Assembly: GCF_015244565.1 (NCBI RefSeq)
Contig: NZ_JABCQG010000004.1
Location: 1 to 64,000 of the forward strand
Reading direction: 5' to 3'
DNA length: 64,000 bases
Source: Gluconobacter vitians
Lineage (GTDB): Bacteria > Pseudomonadota > Alphaproteobacteria > Acetobacterales > Acetobacteraceae
Part shown: positions 56,217 through 64,000 of the stretch, piece by piece
Numbering within the stretch: the stretch's first letter is position 1
Layout of the letters: the number at the start of each line of letters is the position of its first letter
Position numbers and translations under genes: made by a program
The notes under the pieces: model-generated
Database searches by the model: none
Told to the model about the DNA's origin: nothing
The model's input: the letters and a program-made list of their open reading frames with translations, nothing else

Positions 56217-57578
56217 TTATCCGTTACGGGGAGACCAGGCTGGGTCGGACGCCCCGGTGGAAATCCGGATCGGACGCTCGTTGAAGCCCGTGATGTCGAT
56301 CGTACCGATACCAGAGGCAAACCCTGCACCGCCCGCACCCGATGCGCTCTGACGGCAGAACGCCAGTACACGGCCGTTCGGGCAGAACGTCGCACCGTCC
56401 ACCGTAAAGCCCTGCGTCAGAATGCGCTCGCCCGTGCCGTCCGGATTCATAACACCCAGCGAGAAGCCACCGCCACCGATCCGGGTAAAGGCGATAAGGT
56501 CTCCACGCGGGGACCAGACCGGGGATCCATACTGGCCACTGCCATAGGAAATCCGCTTCGCCGCCCCGCCGGACGCGCTCATAATGTAAAGCTGCGGGCT
56601 GCCACCACGATCGGAGTTGAATACGATCTGGCTGCCATCCGGGCTGAAGCACGGGCTGGTGTCGATCGCGCCATTGGAGTTGGTGAGCTGCCGCTTCGCA
56701 CGAGACGCCAGATCGACAACGAAGATATCGGACCCGCCACCACGTGTTGCCGACAACACAACCGAGCCACCCGTCGGTGAGAAGCGCGGCGCAAAGGAAA
56801 TGCCCGCGAACTCGCCCAGAATCTGCTGACGGCCAGAGGCCAGATCGAACAGATACACGCGCGGACGGTTGTTAGCGTAAGACATGAACGCGATCTGATC
56901 GCGCACCGGGTTGAAACGCGGCGTCAGCGTCAGCCACTCGCCGCCCGTCAGCATGCGCTCGTTGGCGCCATCCTGATCCATCAGGGCCAGACGCGTGATC
57001 TGGTGATGGCGCGGGCCGGTGCGGGCGATATAGGCGATGCGGGTATCGAAATAGCCCTTCTCGCCCAGCATCCGCTCATAGATCACGTCAGCAATGATAT
57101 GCGCGATCCGGCGCCAGTTGGACGTCGAAGCCGTATAGGCCGTGCCCTGAAGCTGCTGGCCAGAGAGCACGTCCCACAGACGCATCTCGACGCGCACACT
57201 GCCCGAACCGATCGCCTGACCAGCCACAGCCGCACGGGCCCCCTGAGCCTTGAGCGCGCTGAAATCCGGCGTAGAGCCCGGCGGTACACTGCCGCTCATG
57301 ACCTTGAACAGACCGGTGCCGTTCAGATCGGACGTAATCACGCCGGAAATCTGCTCACCCAGTCCCGCGCCGAAATTCGGGATGACAATGGGGATCGGCT
57401 CCTGACGGGCCTGATCGACGGTAATTTCGGCTTCACCGGGGCCGGAGGCCGCACCGGACTGGGCAAAGGCCGCCAGAGGCGTCGCCAGAAGACCACCTGC
57501 GGCGGTGGCTCCCAGAACGGAGCGGCGCGAGAACAGCGCGCTCAGGGCCTCGGCTTCGGTATCGGGAATGAAGGACAT
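56217..57578 (-). CDS. tolB: Tol-Pal system beta-propeller protein TolB
   Basis: This encodes 453 residues. After a signal-like N-terminus (FSRRSVLGATAAGGLLATP), an alpha/beta domain (IVIPNFGAG) leads to a beta-propeller of repeated units such as RFNPVRDQIAFMSYANNRPRVYLFD, APRFSPTGGSVVLSA and SPCFSPDGSQIVFNSDRGG. TolB binds Pal and TolA in the periplasm. The N-terminus has a twin-arginine-like SRRS-VLG motif, which is unusual for TolB. I chose the ATG at 57578 with GAGGAAG upstream. It starts 16 bases after tolA's stop. Confidence 0.96.
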   Translation of the reverse strand: MSFIPDTEAEALSALFSRRSVLGATAAGGLLATPLAAFAQSGAASGPGEAEITVDQARQEPIPIVIPNFGAGLGEQISGVITSDLNGTGLFKVMSGSVPPGSTPDFSALKAQGARAAVAGQAIGSGSVRVEMRLWDVLSGQQLQGTAYTASTSNWRRIAHIIADVIYERMLGEKGYFDTRIAYIARTGPRHHQITRLALMDQDGANERMLTGGEWLTLTPRFNPVRDQIAFMSYANNRPRVYLFDLASGRQQILGEFAGISFAPRFSPTGGSVVLSATRGGGSDIFVVDLASRAKRQLTNSNGAIDTSPCFSPDGSQIVFNSDRGGSPQLYIMSASGGAAKRISYGSGQYGSPVWSPRGDLIAFTRIGGGGFSLGVMNPDGTGERILTQGFTVDGATFCPNGRVLAFCRQSASGAGGAGFASGIGTIDITGFNERPIRISTGASDPAWSPRNG

Positions 57579-57594
57579 GAGACTTCCTCGTGGA

Positions 57595-58590
57595 TTACGG
57601 CCTGAAGACAAAACGCAGTTCATGCGTCTGACCAAGCATCTTGGAGGGGATCGGCAGATGGGCACAGGTGGGGCTCAACACCGCATCCCGCGCCCGCTCC
57701 GCCAGAACGCGATAGGACGGGTCGGACGCCATCTTCGCAGCCGTTTCAGGCGCAAATTTGACAATCCGCGCCTCGCCGGTCGCGTCAACGGTCACAACCA
57801 TATGCGCGACAAAGCTCGCATAGTTCCGCGCTTCGGTGTCTTCGGTATAACAGCGGCGCACGGAGCCACCGATGGCCTTCTGATCCGCCATGGACAGGGA
57901 CTTGGTGATGTCACCATTCGGCACCCCGCCCCCGTTCGGCGCCCCACCCTGCGGCGGATTGGCCTTCGCGGTCGGCGCATGGGTCTGCTTCTGGTCAGCG
58001 CGGAAATTATCCAGCGTCGCCAGCAGCGAATGACTGTCCGCTTCGGTTTTCTTCGCCGCATTCGGCTGCGTCATATGCGAGAATTTCGGCATATCCGGCA
58101 GCTTGTCGGCCTTCTGCGTCTGCGGGCTCGGCGGTGCAACCATCGTCGATTTGGACGGCGGTGACGGCTTGGGCGGCGACGCCGGCACAGGCTCGGGCGA
58201 CTCATCCGTCATCTTCGGCGGCAGCTTGATGTCCGGCAGTTTCTGCGGCGGCGTCTCCGGCGGAGGCGGCACGGGCTGAGGCGGCGGTGGTGGCGGAGGC
58301 GGCTCTTCCGTCGGCGCCTTCAGAGGTGGCGTCGGGGCGGGAGGTGCCTCGTTTTTTACAGGTGCGGGTGCCGGAGCGGGCGCAGGCGCCGGATGATCGC
58401 CCTTGACCGGATGGGTCGGCGGACCTGCCTGCTCGAATTCCATCTGAACCGTGGGAGGCTCAGGAGGCTCGGGCGGTTTTTCGGGTGGAAGCTGCACAAG
58501 CAGATACGCGATCAGCCCCAGGTGAATGGCGGCTGATCCGTAAAGCGCATGACGAAAGCGCCTGTTGTCAGAGCGGCGTGGACGCACCAC
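57595..58590 (-). CDS. tolA: TolA, Tol-Pal energy-coupling protein
   Basis: This encodes 331 residues. A single N-terminal membrane helix (about 14-34, AAIHLGLIAYLLVQL) is followed by a Pro-rich middle (about 35-170, with runs such as PPPPPPPPQPVPPPP), and a C-terminal TolA/TonB-like domain ending with ALVSP-like VLSPTCAHLP and HELRFVFRP. TolA transmits energy from TolQR to TolB-Pal. In many bacteria the middle domain is a long Ala/Lys helix; here it is TonB-like and Pro-rich. It lies 12 bases after tolR. Confidence 0.93.
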   Translation of the reverse strand: MVRPRRSDNRRFRHALYGSAAIHLGLIAYLLVQLPPEKPPEPPEPPTVQMEFEQAGPPTHPVKGDHPAPAPAPAPAPVKNEAPPAPTPPLKAPTEEPPPPPPPPQPVPPPPETPPQKLPDIKLPPKMTDESPEPVPASPPKPSPPSKSTMVAPPSPQTQKADKLPDMPKFSHMTQPNAAKKTEADSHSLLATLDNFRADQKQTHAPTAKANPPQGGAPNGGGVPNGDITKSLSMADQKAIGGSVRRCYTEDTEARNYASFVAHMVVTVDATGEARIVKFAPETAAKMASDPSYRVLAERARDAVLSPTCAHLPIPSKMLGQTHELRFVFRP

Positions 58591-58602
58591 GGCAGCGGCC
58601 TC

Positions 58603-59043
58603 TTACTGGCCGCTCTGGGGCTGCTGCGCGAGAAGCGCAACATGCGTGAAGCCACCCGACGTGATCTGTCCCATGACCTGCATCACCTGCCCGTAGTCGA
58701 TATGCGCATCGGCCCGGACGAAAATACGGTGGGTCGGATCATTCTGCGACTGTGCCTTGAGCTGGTCGATCAGCTGGTCGGACGTGACCGGCTGGTCCCC
58801 CAGATAAAGCGATCCATCCGTCTTCAGGGAGACGGTGATCGGCTTGGAATCCGAATTGACCGGGCTGGCATCCGTCTTCGGCAGATCCACATTGACACCA
58901 CTGGTCAGCATCGGCGCCGTCACCATGAAGATGATGAGCAGCACCAGCATGACGTCCACCAGTGGCGTGACGTTGATTTCCGACGCGGGCCGACGCTTAC
59001 GGCGTCCGCCACCTCCAGCCCGTCCTCCCGCAGACATTCCCAT
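58603..59043 (-). CDS. tolR: TolR, biopolymer transporter
   Basis: This encodes 146 residues. One membrane helix near the start contains the key Asp (D30 in [18 protein letters not shown]), followed by a periplasmic domain with [31 protein letters not shown] and [18 protein letters not shown]. With TolQ it forms the proton channel that drives TolA. It starts three bases after tolQ's stop. Confidence 0.96.
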   Translation of the reverse strand: MGMSAGGRAGGGGRRKRRPASEINVTPLVDVMLVLLIIFMVTAPMLTSGVNVDLPKTDASPVNSDSKPITVSLKTDGSLYLGDQPVTSDQLIDQLKAQSQNDPTHRIFVRADAHIDYGQVMQVMGQITSGGFTHVALLAQQPQSGQ

Positions 59044-59046
59044 GGT

Positions 59047-59790
59047 TCAGGCCTTCCCGCCGGTCGTATCGTCCGCACGTTCCTCGGACTGACGCGACAG
59101 GATGGCCGCGAACTCGGTGCCGAAGGCTTCCATGCGGTCAGCGAACTTCTCGAAGGAATTGCTCAGACCGTTATAGGCGATATAGGCCGGAATGGCCGTC
59201 ACGAGGCCGATCGCCGTCGCGAACAGGGCTTCGGAAATACCAGGCGCCACGACCGAAAGGTTCGTGTTGTGCATCTGCGCGATGGACGCGAAGGAATGCA
59301 TTATGCCCCAGACCGTTCCGAACAGACCGACGAACGGTGCCACCGGACCAATCGTCGCAAGGAAGATCAGACGGCGCGTCAGACGGTCGTTCTCACGCAT
59401 GATGGTGATGTCGATCGCGCGATCCACGCGCTCACGCACGCCACCCCGCGACAGGTCAATTCCGCCAATCCGGGCCGAACGGCGCCACTCACCCATGGCC
59501 GCACCAAACACGGCCGCCATCGGATGCGTCGGACGCGCCCCATCGGATTCGTAGAGATCGTCAAGCGATCCGCCCGACCAGAAACGGTCCTCGAACTCGG
59601 TCGCCTCACGGTTGACGCGACGGATGAGAATGATTTTTTCCGCGATGATCGCCCATACGCCGGCGCTGCACAGCAGCAGACCCAGCATCACCAGCTTTAC
59701 AACGATGGAGGCGTGCAGGAACAGGTCCAGAGGCGAAAGACCGGCCGCACCGACCGCCCCAAGCGCACTCGAACTTACCTCATGATCCAC
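59047..59790 (-). CDS. tolQ: TolQ, motor channel protein
   Basis: This encodes 247 residues when started at the GTG at 59790, which has AGGAGAG just upstream; an ATG at 59838 gives 16 more residues. Membrane segments lie near the start ([20 protein letters not shown]) and in two later helices; the conserved [16 protein letters not shown] and [23 protein letters not shown] are typical of ExbB/TolQ. It is the first tol gene after ybgC. Confidence 0.95.
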   Translation of the reverse strand: MDHEVSSSALGAVGAAGLSPLDLFLHASIVVKLVMLGLLLCSAGVWAIIAEKIILIRRVNREATEFEDRFWSGGSLDDLYESDGARPTHPMAAVFGAAMGEWRRSARIGGIDLSRGGVRERVDRAIDITIMRENDRLTRRLIFLATIGPVAPFVGLFGTVWGIMHSFASIAQMHNTNLSVVAPGISEALFATAIGLVTAIPAYIAYNGLSNSFEKFADRMEAFGTEFAAILSRQSEERADDTTGGKA

Positions 59791-59867
59791 TGTTCTCTCC
59801 TGTACAGATCCTGTCCCTTGCGGGTCAGGACTCTCCATTGCACTTCATGACGAAACAGGAAAGTGGG

Positions 59868-60293
59868 TCAGACCTCTCCTGCCTCCAGTTTTCTTACTGC
59901 ATCACGCCACCGGGGCGGAATTTTGGCAGGTTTCATGTCCGCAGCGTTCAGACAGGCCAGCTCAACGTCGATAACCGTAGCCGTTTCGCCACCCCCGGAA
60001 TAATTCCGGACGGTCTGACAAAGTTTCAGCCGTGTCGGAGTCATGGCCTCCAGCGCCGTCTCGATTTCCATCTCGTCATCGAGTCGGAGCGGCGAGCGAT
60101 ACCGGAGTGCGGCCTGACGCACGACGAAGACCAGTCCGAAATCGTTCAGAAGCTCGGTGACGGATGCATCCGCATCCCGCATCGCCTCGCTCCGCGCACG
60201 CTCGGCAAAGCCCAGATAGCGCGCGTGATAGACGATACCGCCCGCATCGGTGTCTTCGTAATAAACCCGGAACCTGATCTTGTGCGTGGCCAT
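59868..60293 (-). CDS. ybgC: Tol-Pal-associated acyl-CoA thioesterase YbgC
   Basis: This encodes 141 residues, a single hotdog domain. The motif VYYEDTDAGGIVYHARYLGFAERAR contains the catalytic Asp of the 4-hydroxybenzoyl-CoA thioesterase type. YbgC hydrolyses short-chain or fatty acyl-CoA and is commonly the first gene of tol-pal operons. It lies 52 bases after ruvB and ahead of tolQ. Confidence 0.95.
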   Translation of the reverse strand: MATHKIRFRVYYEDTDAGGIVYHARYLGFAERARSEAMRDADASVTELLNDFGLVFVVRQAALRYRSPLRLDDEMEIETALEAMTPTRLKLCQTVRNYSGGGETATVIDVELACLNAADMKPAKIPPRWRDAVRKLEAGEV

Positions 60294-60345
60294 ACTGTTT
60301 CTCCAGTCATGGTGCGCCCGGACCCCGAACCGTGTTCAGGGCCTT

Positions 60346-61395
60346 TCAGGGCGCGGAATCGTCCTGCTCCAGCGAGGAGAGCAGATCCACCTGGCTCGCC
60401 GGCGGCGTCAGACCGAGATGATGCCATCCCGCCTCACCCAGCATCCGCCCGCGGGCCGTTCTCAGAACCAGCCCTTCCTGGATCAGGTAGGGCTCGATCA
60501 CGTCTTCCAGCGTATCGCGCGCTTCGGCAAGCCCCGCCGCCAGCGTTTCCACACCGACCGGACCACCATGATGATGCTCGGCAATCCGCTTGAGATAGCG
60601 CCGGTCCATTGCATCCAGCCCGCGCTCATCGACCTCAAGCCGCCCCAGAGCCGCATCCGCCAGCGCCCGGTCCACGACCGCATGCTTCGACACGAGCGCG
60701 AAATCCCGCACCCGGCGCAGCAGACGCCCCGCAATACGCGGCGTCCCGCGGGACCGGCGGGCGATTTCTTCCGCCCCGTCATCCGTCAGGCGCATCCCGA
60801 GCTTCAAAGCCCCGCGCGAGACGATCGCCCGAAGTTCCTCCGGCGTATAGAACACCAGCCGCAGCGGAATTCCGAACCGGTCCCGCAGAGGCGTCGCCAG
60901 CAGACCGGCCCGCGTCGTCGCCGCCACAAGCGTGAATGGCGCCAGATCAATCCGCACGGATCGCGCAGCCGGCCCCTCGCCGATGATCAGATCAAGCTGG
61001 AAGTCTTCCATCGCCGGATAGAGTACTTCCTCGATCGCCGGCTGGAGACGATGGATTTCGTCAATGAACAGCACATCGCGCGGCTGGAGATTCGTCAGGA
61101 TCGCCGCCAGATCGCCCGCGCGCTGAATAACCGGCCCGGATGTTGCCCGAAACCCCACACCCAGTTCCCGCGCCACAATCTGCGCCAGCGTCGTTTTACC
61201 CAGACCCGGAGGGCCGTGCAGCAGCACATGATCCAGTGCTTCATTCCGGGCCCGGGCGGCCTCGATAAAGATCGCCAGATTTTCACGGCTGGCCTTCTGG
61301 CCCGTAAAGTCCGCAAGCGTTTCAGGCCGCAGACTGCCCTCGCCCATATCCTCGGGCTGACGGGCCGGATCGGTTTCGCGGTAGTCGTCGCTCAT
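60346..61395 (-). CDS. ruvB: Holliday junction branch migration helicase RuvB
   Basis: This encodes 349 residues. The AAA+ motor has Walker [15 protein letters not shown], Walker [25 protein letters not shown] and sensor [16 protein letters not shown], then a C-terminal winged-helix domain ([21 protein letters not shown]). It drives branch migration with RuvA during recombination repair. It overlaps ruvA by four bases. Confidence 0.97.
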   Translation of the reverse strand: MSDDYRETDPARQPEDMGEGSLRPETLADFTGQKASRENLAIFIEAARARNEALDHVLLHGPPGLGKTTLAQIVARELGVGFRATSGPVIQRAGDLAAILTNLQPRDVLFIDEIHRLQPAIEEVLYPAMEDFQLDLIIGEGPAARSVRIDLAPFTLVAATTRAGLLATPLRDRFGIPLRLVFYTPEELRAIVSRGALKLGMRLTDDGAEEIARRSRGTPRIAGRLLRRVRDFALVSKHAVVDRALADAALGRLEVDERGLDAMDRRYLKRIAEHHHGGPVGVETLAAGLAEARDTLEDVIEPYLIQEGLVLRTARGRMLGEAGWHHLGLTPPASQVDLLSSLEQDDSAP

Positions 61396-61994
61396 CGCGC
61401 GAGATCCTTCAGGCTCAGCCGGATCGCCAGATCAAGCGTCGCATTCTCGTTCTCGGCCAGCACCTTGCTCAGCACAGGCCAGGCCTCTGCCCGACGGAAC
61501 CCAAGCCCCGCCAGCGCCAGCAGCGCATCATTCTCGACACTCGGCCCCGAGACAACGCCCGGAGCAGATACAGTCCCGCCGCCACCCGGCATTTTCGCCA
61601 CCTTGTTGCGCAGCTCGCTCAGGATCCGGTCCGCCAGACGCGGCCCGACACCGGCCGCCCGCGTCAGCGAGCCCTTGTCTCCGGCATTGATCGCCAGCAG
61701 AAGCTCGCCCGGACTGTTCGCCGACAGGATCGCCAGCGCCACTTTCGCGCCCACACCCTGCACGGTCGTCAACAGACGGAACCAGTCCCGCTCATCCGTC
61801 GTCGCAAAGCCGAAAAGCTGGATCGCATCCTCACGCACGATCGTCTCGATCAGCACGCGGGCCACCGAAGGCGGCTGCGGCAGCGCCGCGAGCGTGCGGG
61901 TGGAGGCCGAAACCACATACCCCACGCCATTGACGTCCACGATGCAGCGCTCGCCTTCAATCTGCCCGACAAGTCCGGTCAGTTGTCCGATCAT
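61392..61994 (-). CDS. ruvA: Holliday junction DNA-binding protein RuvA
   Basis: This encodes 200 residues. An OB-fold start [14 protein letters not shown] leads to helix-hairpin-helix DNA-binding segments ([18 protein letters not shown] and [19 protein letters not shown]), and a small C-terminal RuvB-binding domain. It holds the four-way junction. It overlaps ruvC upstream and ruvB downstream by four bases each. Confidence 0.97.
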   Translation of the reverse strand: MIGQLTGLVGQIEGERCIVDVNGVGYVVSASTRTLAALPQPPSVARVLIETIVREDAIQLFGFATTDERDWFRLLTTVQGVGAKVALAILSANSPGELLLAINAGDKGSLTRAAGVGPRLADRILSELRNKVAKMPGGGGTVSAPGVVSGPSVENDALLALAGLGFRRAEAWPVLSKVLAENENATLDLAIRLSLKDLAR

Positions 61995-62497
61995 GCCATG
62001 CGCTTTCCGGCCACGACATGGGCCGCACTTGCCCGATGATGGGCATGACAGATCGCAACGGCCAGCGCATCGGAGGCGTCGGCCTTGCGGATCTCCGCCC
62101 CCGGCAGAAGCCGCTTCACCATCATCGTCACCTGTTCCTTGGTCGCAGACCCGGTCCCGACAACGGATTTCTTGACCGTCATCGCCCCGTATTCCGCAAC
62201 CGGCAGCCCTTCATAGGCGGGCGTCAGCAGAGCCACTCCACGCGCATAGCCGAGCTTGAGCGTCGAGGAGCCGTTACGGTTAACGTAAGTCTCCTCAACA
62301 GCTGCCTCGGCCGGAGCATATTCACGGATCAGCTTCTTGAGTGCGCCATGCAGCTCACACAGACGCAGGGGCACGGATTCGGACCCATCGGTCCCGATCA
62401 CACCCGAGGCCACATGCTTCAGGTGATTGCCGTTCACGTCGATGATGCCCCAGCCCATGAAACGCAGGCCGGGGTCAATGCCCATCAGACGGATCAA
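61991..62497 (-). CDS. ruvC: Holliday junction resolvase RuvC
   Basis: This encodes 168 residues. It cuts Holliday junctions symmetrically. The first acidic catalytic residue is D8 in [14 protein letters not shown]; the second and third are in [18 protein letters not shown] and [15 protein letters not shown]. The ATG overlaps the yebC stop, and the stop overlaps ruvA. The set ruvC-ruvA-ruvB in one operon is the alphaproteobacterial arrangement. Confidence 0.97.
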   Translation of the reverse strand: MIRLMGIDPGLRFMGWGIIDVNGNHLKHVASGVIGTDGSESVPLRLCELHGALKKLIREYAPAEAAVEETYVNRNGSSTLKLGYARGVALLTPAYEGLPVAEYGAMTVKKSVVGTGSATKEQVTMMVKRLLPGAEIRKADASDALAVAICHAHHRASAAHVVAGKRMA

Positions 62498-63243
62498 GCA
62501 GCCAGCGCCTCAGCCACGTCGTCAGGAATATCGAAGTTCGCATAGACGGCCTGGATGTCGTCGCTGTCTTCCAGCACGTCGATCAGCTTCATGACCGAAC
62601 GCGCCTTGTCCTCGTCCAGCGTCACGCTGTTTTCCGGACGCCAGTCGAGCTTGGAAGACTGCGCCTCACCAAAACGGCTCTCCAGCGCATCACGCACGGC
62701 AAAGAAGTTTTCCATCGCGCAGGTCACTTCGTGGCCTTCTTCGGTCGTCTCGGCATTATCCGCACCGGCTTCGATCGCGGCTTCCAGCATTTCGTCCTCG
62801 GAAGCCACATCCAGCGGGTAGCTGATCACGCCCAGGCGCTGGAACATGAAGGACACCGAGTTCGTCTCACCCAGTGACCCGCCATGCTTGGAGAACGCCG
62901 CGCGGACTTCACCTGCCGTCCGGTTACGGTTGTCCGTCAGACCTTCGACGATCAGCGCAACACCGGCCGGACCATAGCCCTCGTAACGGACTTCCACATA
63001 GTCGTCCCCACCGGCAGCACCGGAGGCTTTCTTGATGGCGCGCTCGACATTGTCCTTGGGCATGTTGACTTCACGCGCCATGGAAATCGCGGCACGCAGA
63101 CGCGGGTTGGACGCCGGGTCAGGCAGACCCGAGCGCGTCGCAACCGTGATCTCACGCAGGACCTTGGCGAACTGTTTGGCGCGCTTGGCATCCTGCGCAC
63201 CCTTGCGGTGCATGATATTCTTGAACTGTGAATGACCGGCCAT
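62494..63243 (-). CDS. yebC: YebC/PmpR-family regulator
   Basis: This encodes 249 residues. The start [20 protein letters not shown] is the conserved family N-terminus, and [34 protein letters not shown] and [17 protein letters not shown] follow in order. Members are proposed to be DNA-binding regulators or to help translation of proline runs. It is the first gene of the ruv block, overlapping ruvC by ATGA. Confidence 0.95.
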   Translation of the reverse strand: MAGHSQFKNIMHRKGAQDAKRAKQFAKVLREITVATRSGLPDPASNPRLRAAISMAREVNMPKDNVERAIKKASGAAGGDDYVEVRYEGYGPAGVALIVEGLTDNRNRTAGEVRAAFSKHGGSLGETNSVSFMFQRLGVISYPLDVASEDEMLEAAIEAGADNAETTEEGHEVTCAMENFFAVRDALESRFGEAQSSKLDWRPENSVTLDEDKARSVMKLIDVLEDSDDIQAVYANFDIPDDVAEALAA

Positions 63244-63277
63244 CGGTCGCTCCTTCCTCTATCGTCGTGTCAGAGGC

Positions 63278-64000
63278 TCAGGCGAGCCTGCCATGACAGT
63301 GTTTGAACTTCAGACCCGATCCGCACGGGCAAAGGGCGTTGCGCGGCGTTTCCGCATACCAGCGCTGAAGCGTCGCCGCATCAGGCTCCGCACCCGTCGG
63401 AACGGGCTGCGGACGTGGCGGCATCGGAGCAGCGGACGGGAAACCCGCCATCGGCTGCGGCGCCGGAATATCGCCTCCCGTCGTTCCCTGCGCGAACAGT
63501 CCCGCAGGTTCTTCGGACGGACCGGACGTCTCGGTATTGATAACCGGGAACGGCGGCGGCTCAGACACGGCCTGGATGCGGCACATCGTTTCCGTCACGC
63601 GGATACGCATGTCATCCAGCATCGCCGTGAACATCTGGAAGGCTTCCTGCTTGTACTCGTTCAGCGGATCGCGCTGACCATAAGCCCGCAGACCAATGCC
63701 CTGACGCAGCTGGTCTAGCCCGTGCAGATGCTCTTTCCACACCGCATCGAACGTCGTCAGCACGACCTGCTTTTCGATCAGACGCATCAGTTCGGGGCCC
63801 ATATTGGCCGTCCGTGCTGCCTGCGCCTTCGCGGCTTCCGCCTCGATCCGCTCGATCACGCCCTCGGAATCCATCCCGTCTTCCTTCGCCCAGTCCGCAA
63901 TCGGCAGATCCAGGTTCAGGATGCGGGAGACTTCCTTCGTCAGCCCTTCCGTATCCCAGGCCTCGGCAAAGGATTTTTCGGGAATATGCGCATGCACCAG
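63278..64000 (-). CDS. secA: Preprotein translocase ATPase SecA, C-terminal part (partial)
   Basis: This is truncated by the window edge; about 240 residues are visible. The helical wing/scaffold end is seen as EKQVVLTTFDAVWKEHLHGLDQLRQGI and GLRAYGQRDPLNEYKQEAFQMF, then a Pro-rich linker and the C-terminal zinc motif NALCPCGSGLKFKHCHGR. SecA drives proteins through SecYEG. The zinc tail is the SecB/lipid-binding type. The gene starts beyond 64000. Confidence 0.96.
   Translation of the reverse strand: MVHAHIPEKSFAEAWDTEGLTKEVSRILNLDLPIADWAKEDGMDSEGVIERIEAEAAKAQAARTANMGPELMRLIEKQVVLTTFDAVWKEHLHGLDQLRQGIGLRAYGQRDPLNEYKQEAFQMFTAMLDDMRIRVTETMCRIQAVSEPPPFPVINTETSGPSEEPAGLFAQGTTGGDIPAPQPMAGFPSAAPMPPRPQPVPTGAEPDAATLQRWYAETPRNALCPCGSGLKFKHCHGRLA

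Overview
The window looks like part of the chromosome of an acetic acid bacterium (Acetobacteraceae), most probably Gluconobacter. The evidence is a GC-rich alphaproteobacterial gene set, a CtrA-type regulator, a Hint-domain surface protein of the kind common in this family, and a pentose-phosphate gene cluster that includes a transaldolase/glucose-6-phosphate isomerase fusion. No rRNA, tRNA, IS element or CRISPR array was recognised.

Layout. (1) Positions 1-13755 are the tail and lysis end of a siphovirus-like prophage: the end of a tail protein, tail assembly chaperones G/GT joined by a textbook -1 frameshift site, a 1579-residue tape measure protein with a transglycosylase domain, tail-tip and fibre proteins, then a lysis cassette (membrane proteins, GH24 endolysin, lipoproteins, a papain-like protein) in which several genes are preceded by an intrinsic terminator. 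(2) 13756-14395 is an AT-richer, repeat-bearing gap, probably the prophage/host junction. (3) 14396-29322 holds varied host genes: a Hint-domain protein, adenine deaminase, panC, a flavoprotein, a HerA-like ATPase, a TonB receptor-glycerophosphodiesterase pair behind tandem Pho boxes, a PfpI-like protein, an aldehyde dehydrogenase and a LysR regulator. (4) 29375-38786, minus strand, is the pentose phosphate cluster tkt, tal-pgi, gnd, HAD phosphatase, pgl, rpiA, gntK and yaiI. (5) 38894-47974 holds a metallo-hydrolase, an ankyrin protein, hisC, a glycosyltransferase, an M29 aminopeptidase, unknown genes, fliJ-fliI and a CtrA-family regulator whose phosphoacceptor Asp51 is Glu. (6) 48040-64000, minus strand, is a long housekeeping run: secA (partial), yebC, ruvCAB, ybgC, tolQRAB, a GH32 fructosidase inserted between tolB and pal, pal, cpoB, tilS, ftsH and glmM.

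How the genes work together. The pentose cluster supplies the gluconate/6-phosphogluconate route typical of Gluconobacter. The Pho-boxed receptor and phosphodiesterase form a likely phosphorus-scavenging unit. The Tol-Pal genes maintain the envelope during division. The most notable items are the frameshift element at 746-790, the Pho boxes at 22602-22641, the natural D51E CtrA and the GH32 gene inside the tol-pal block. All functional calls come from reading sequence; no database search was run.
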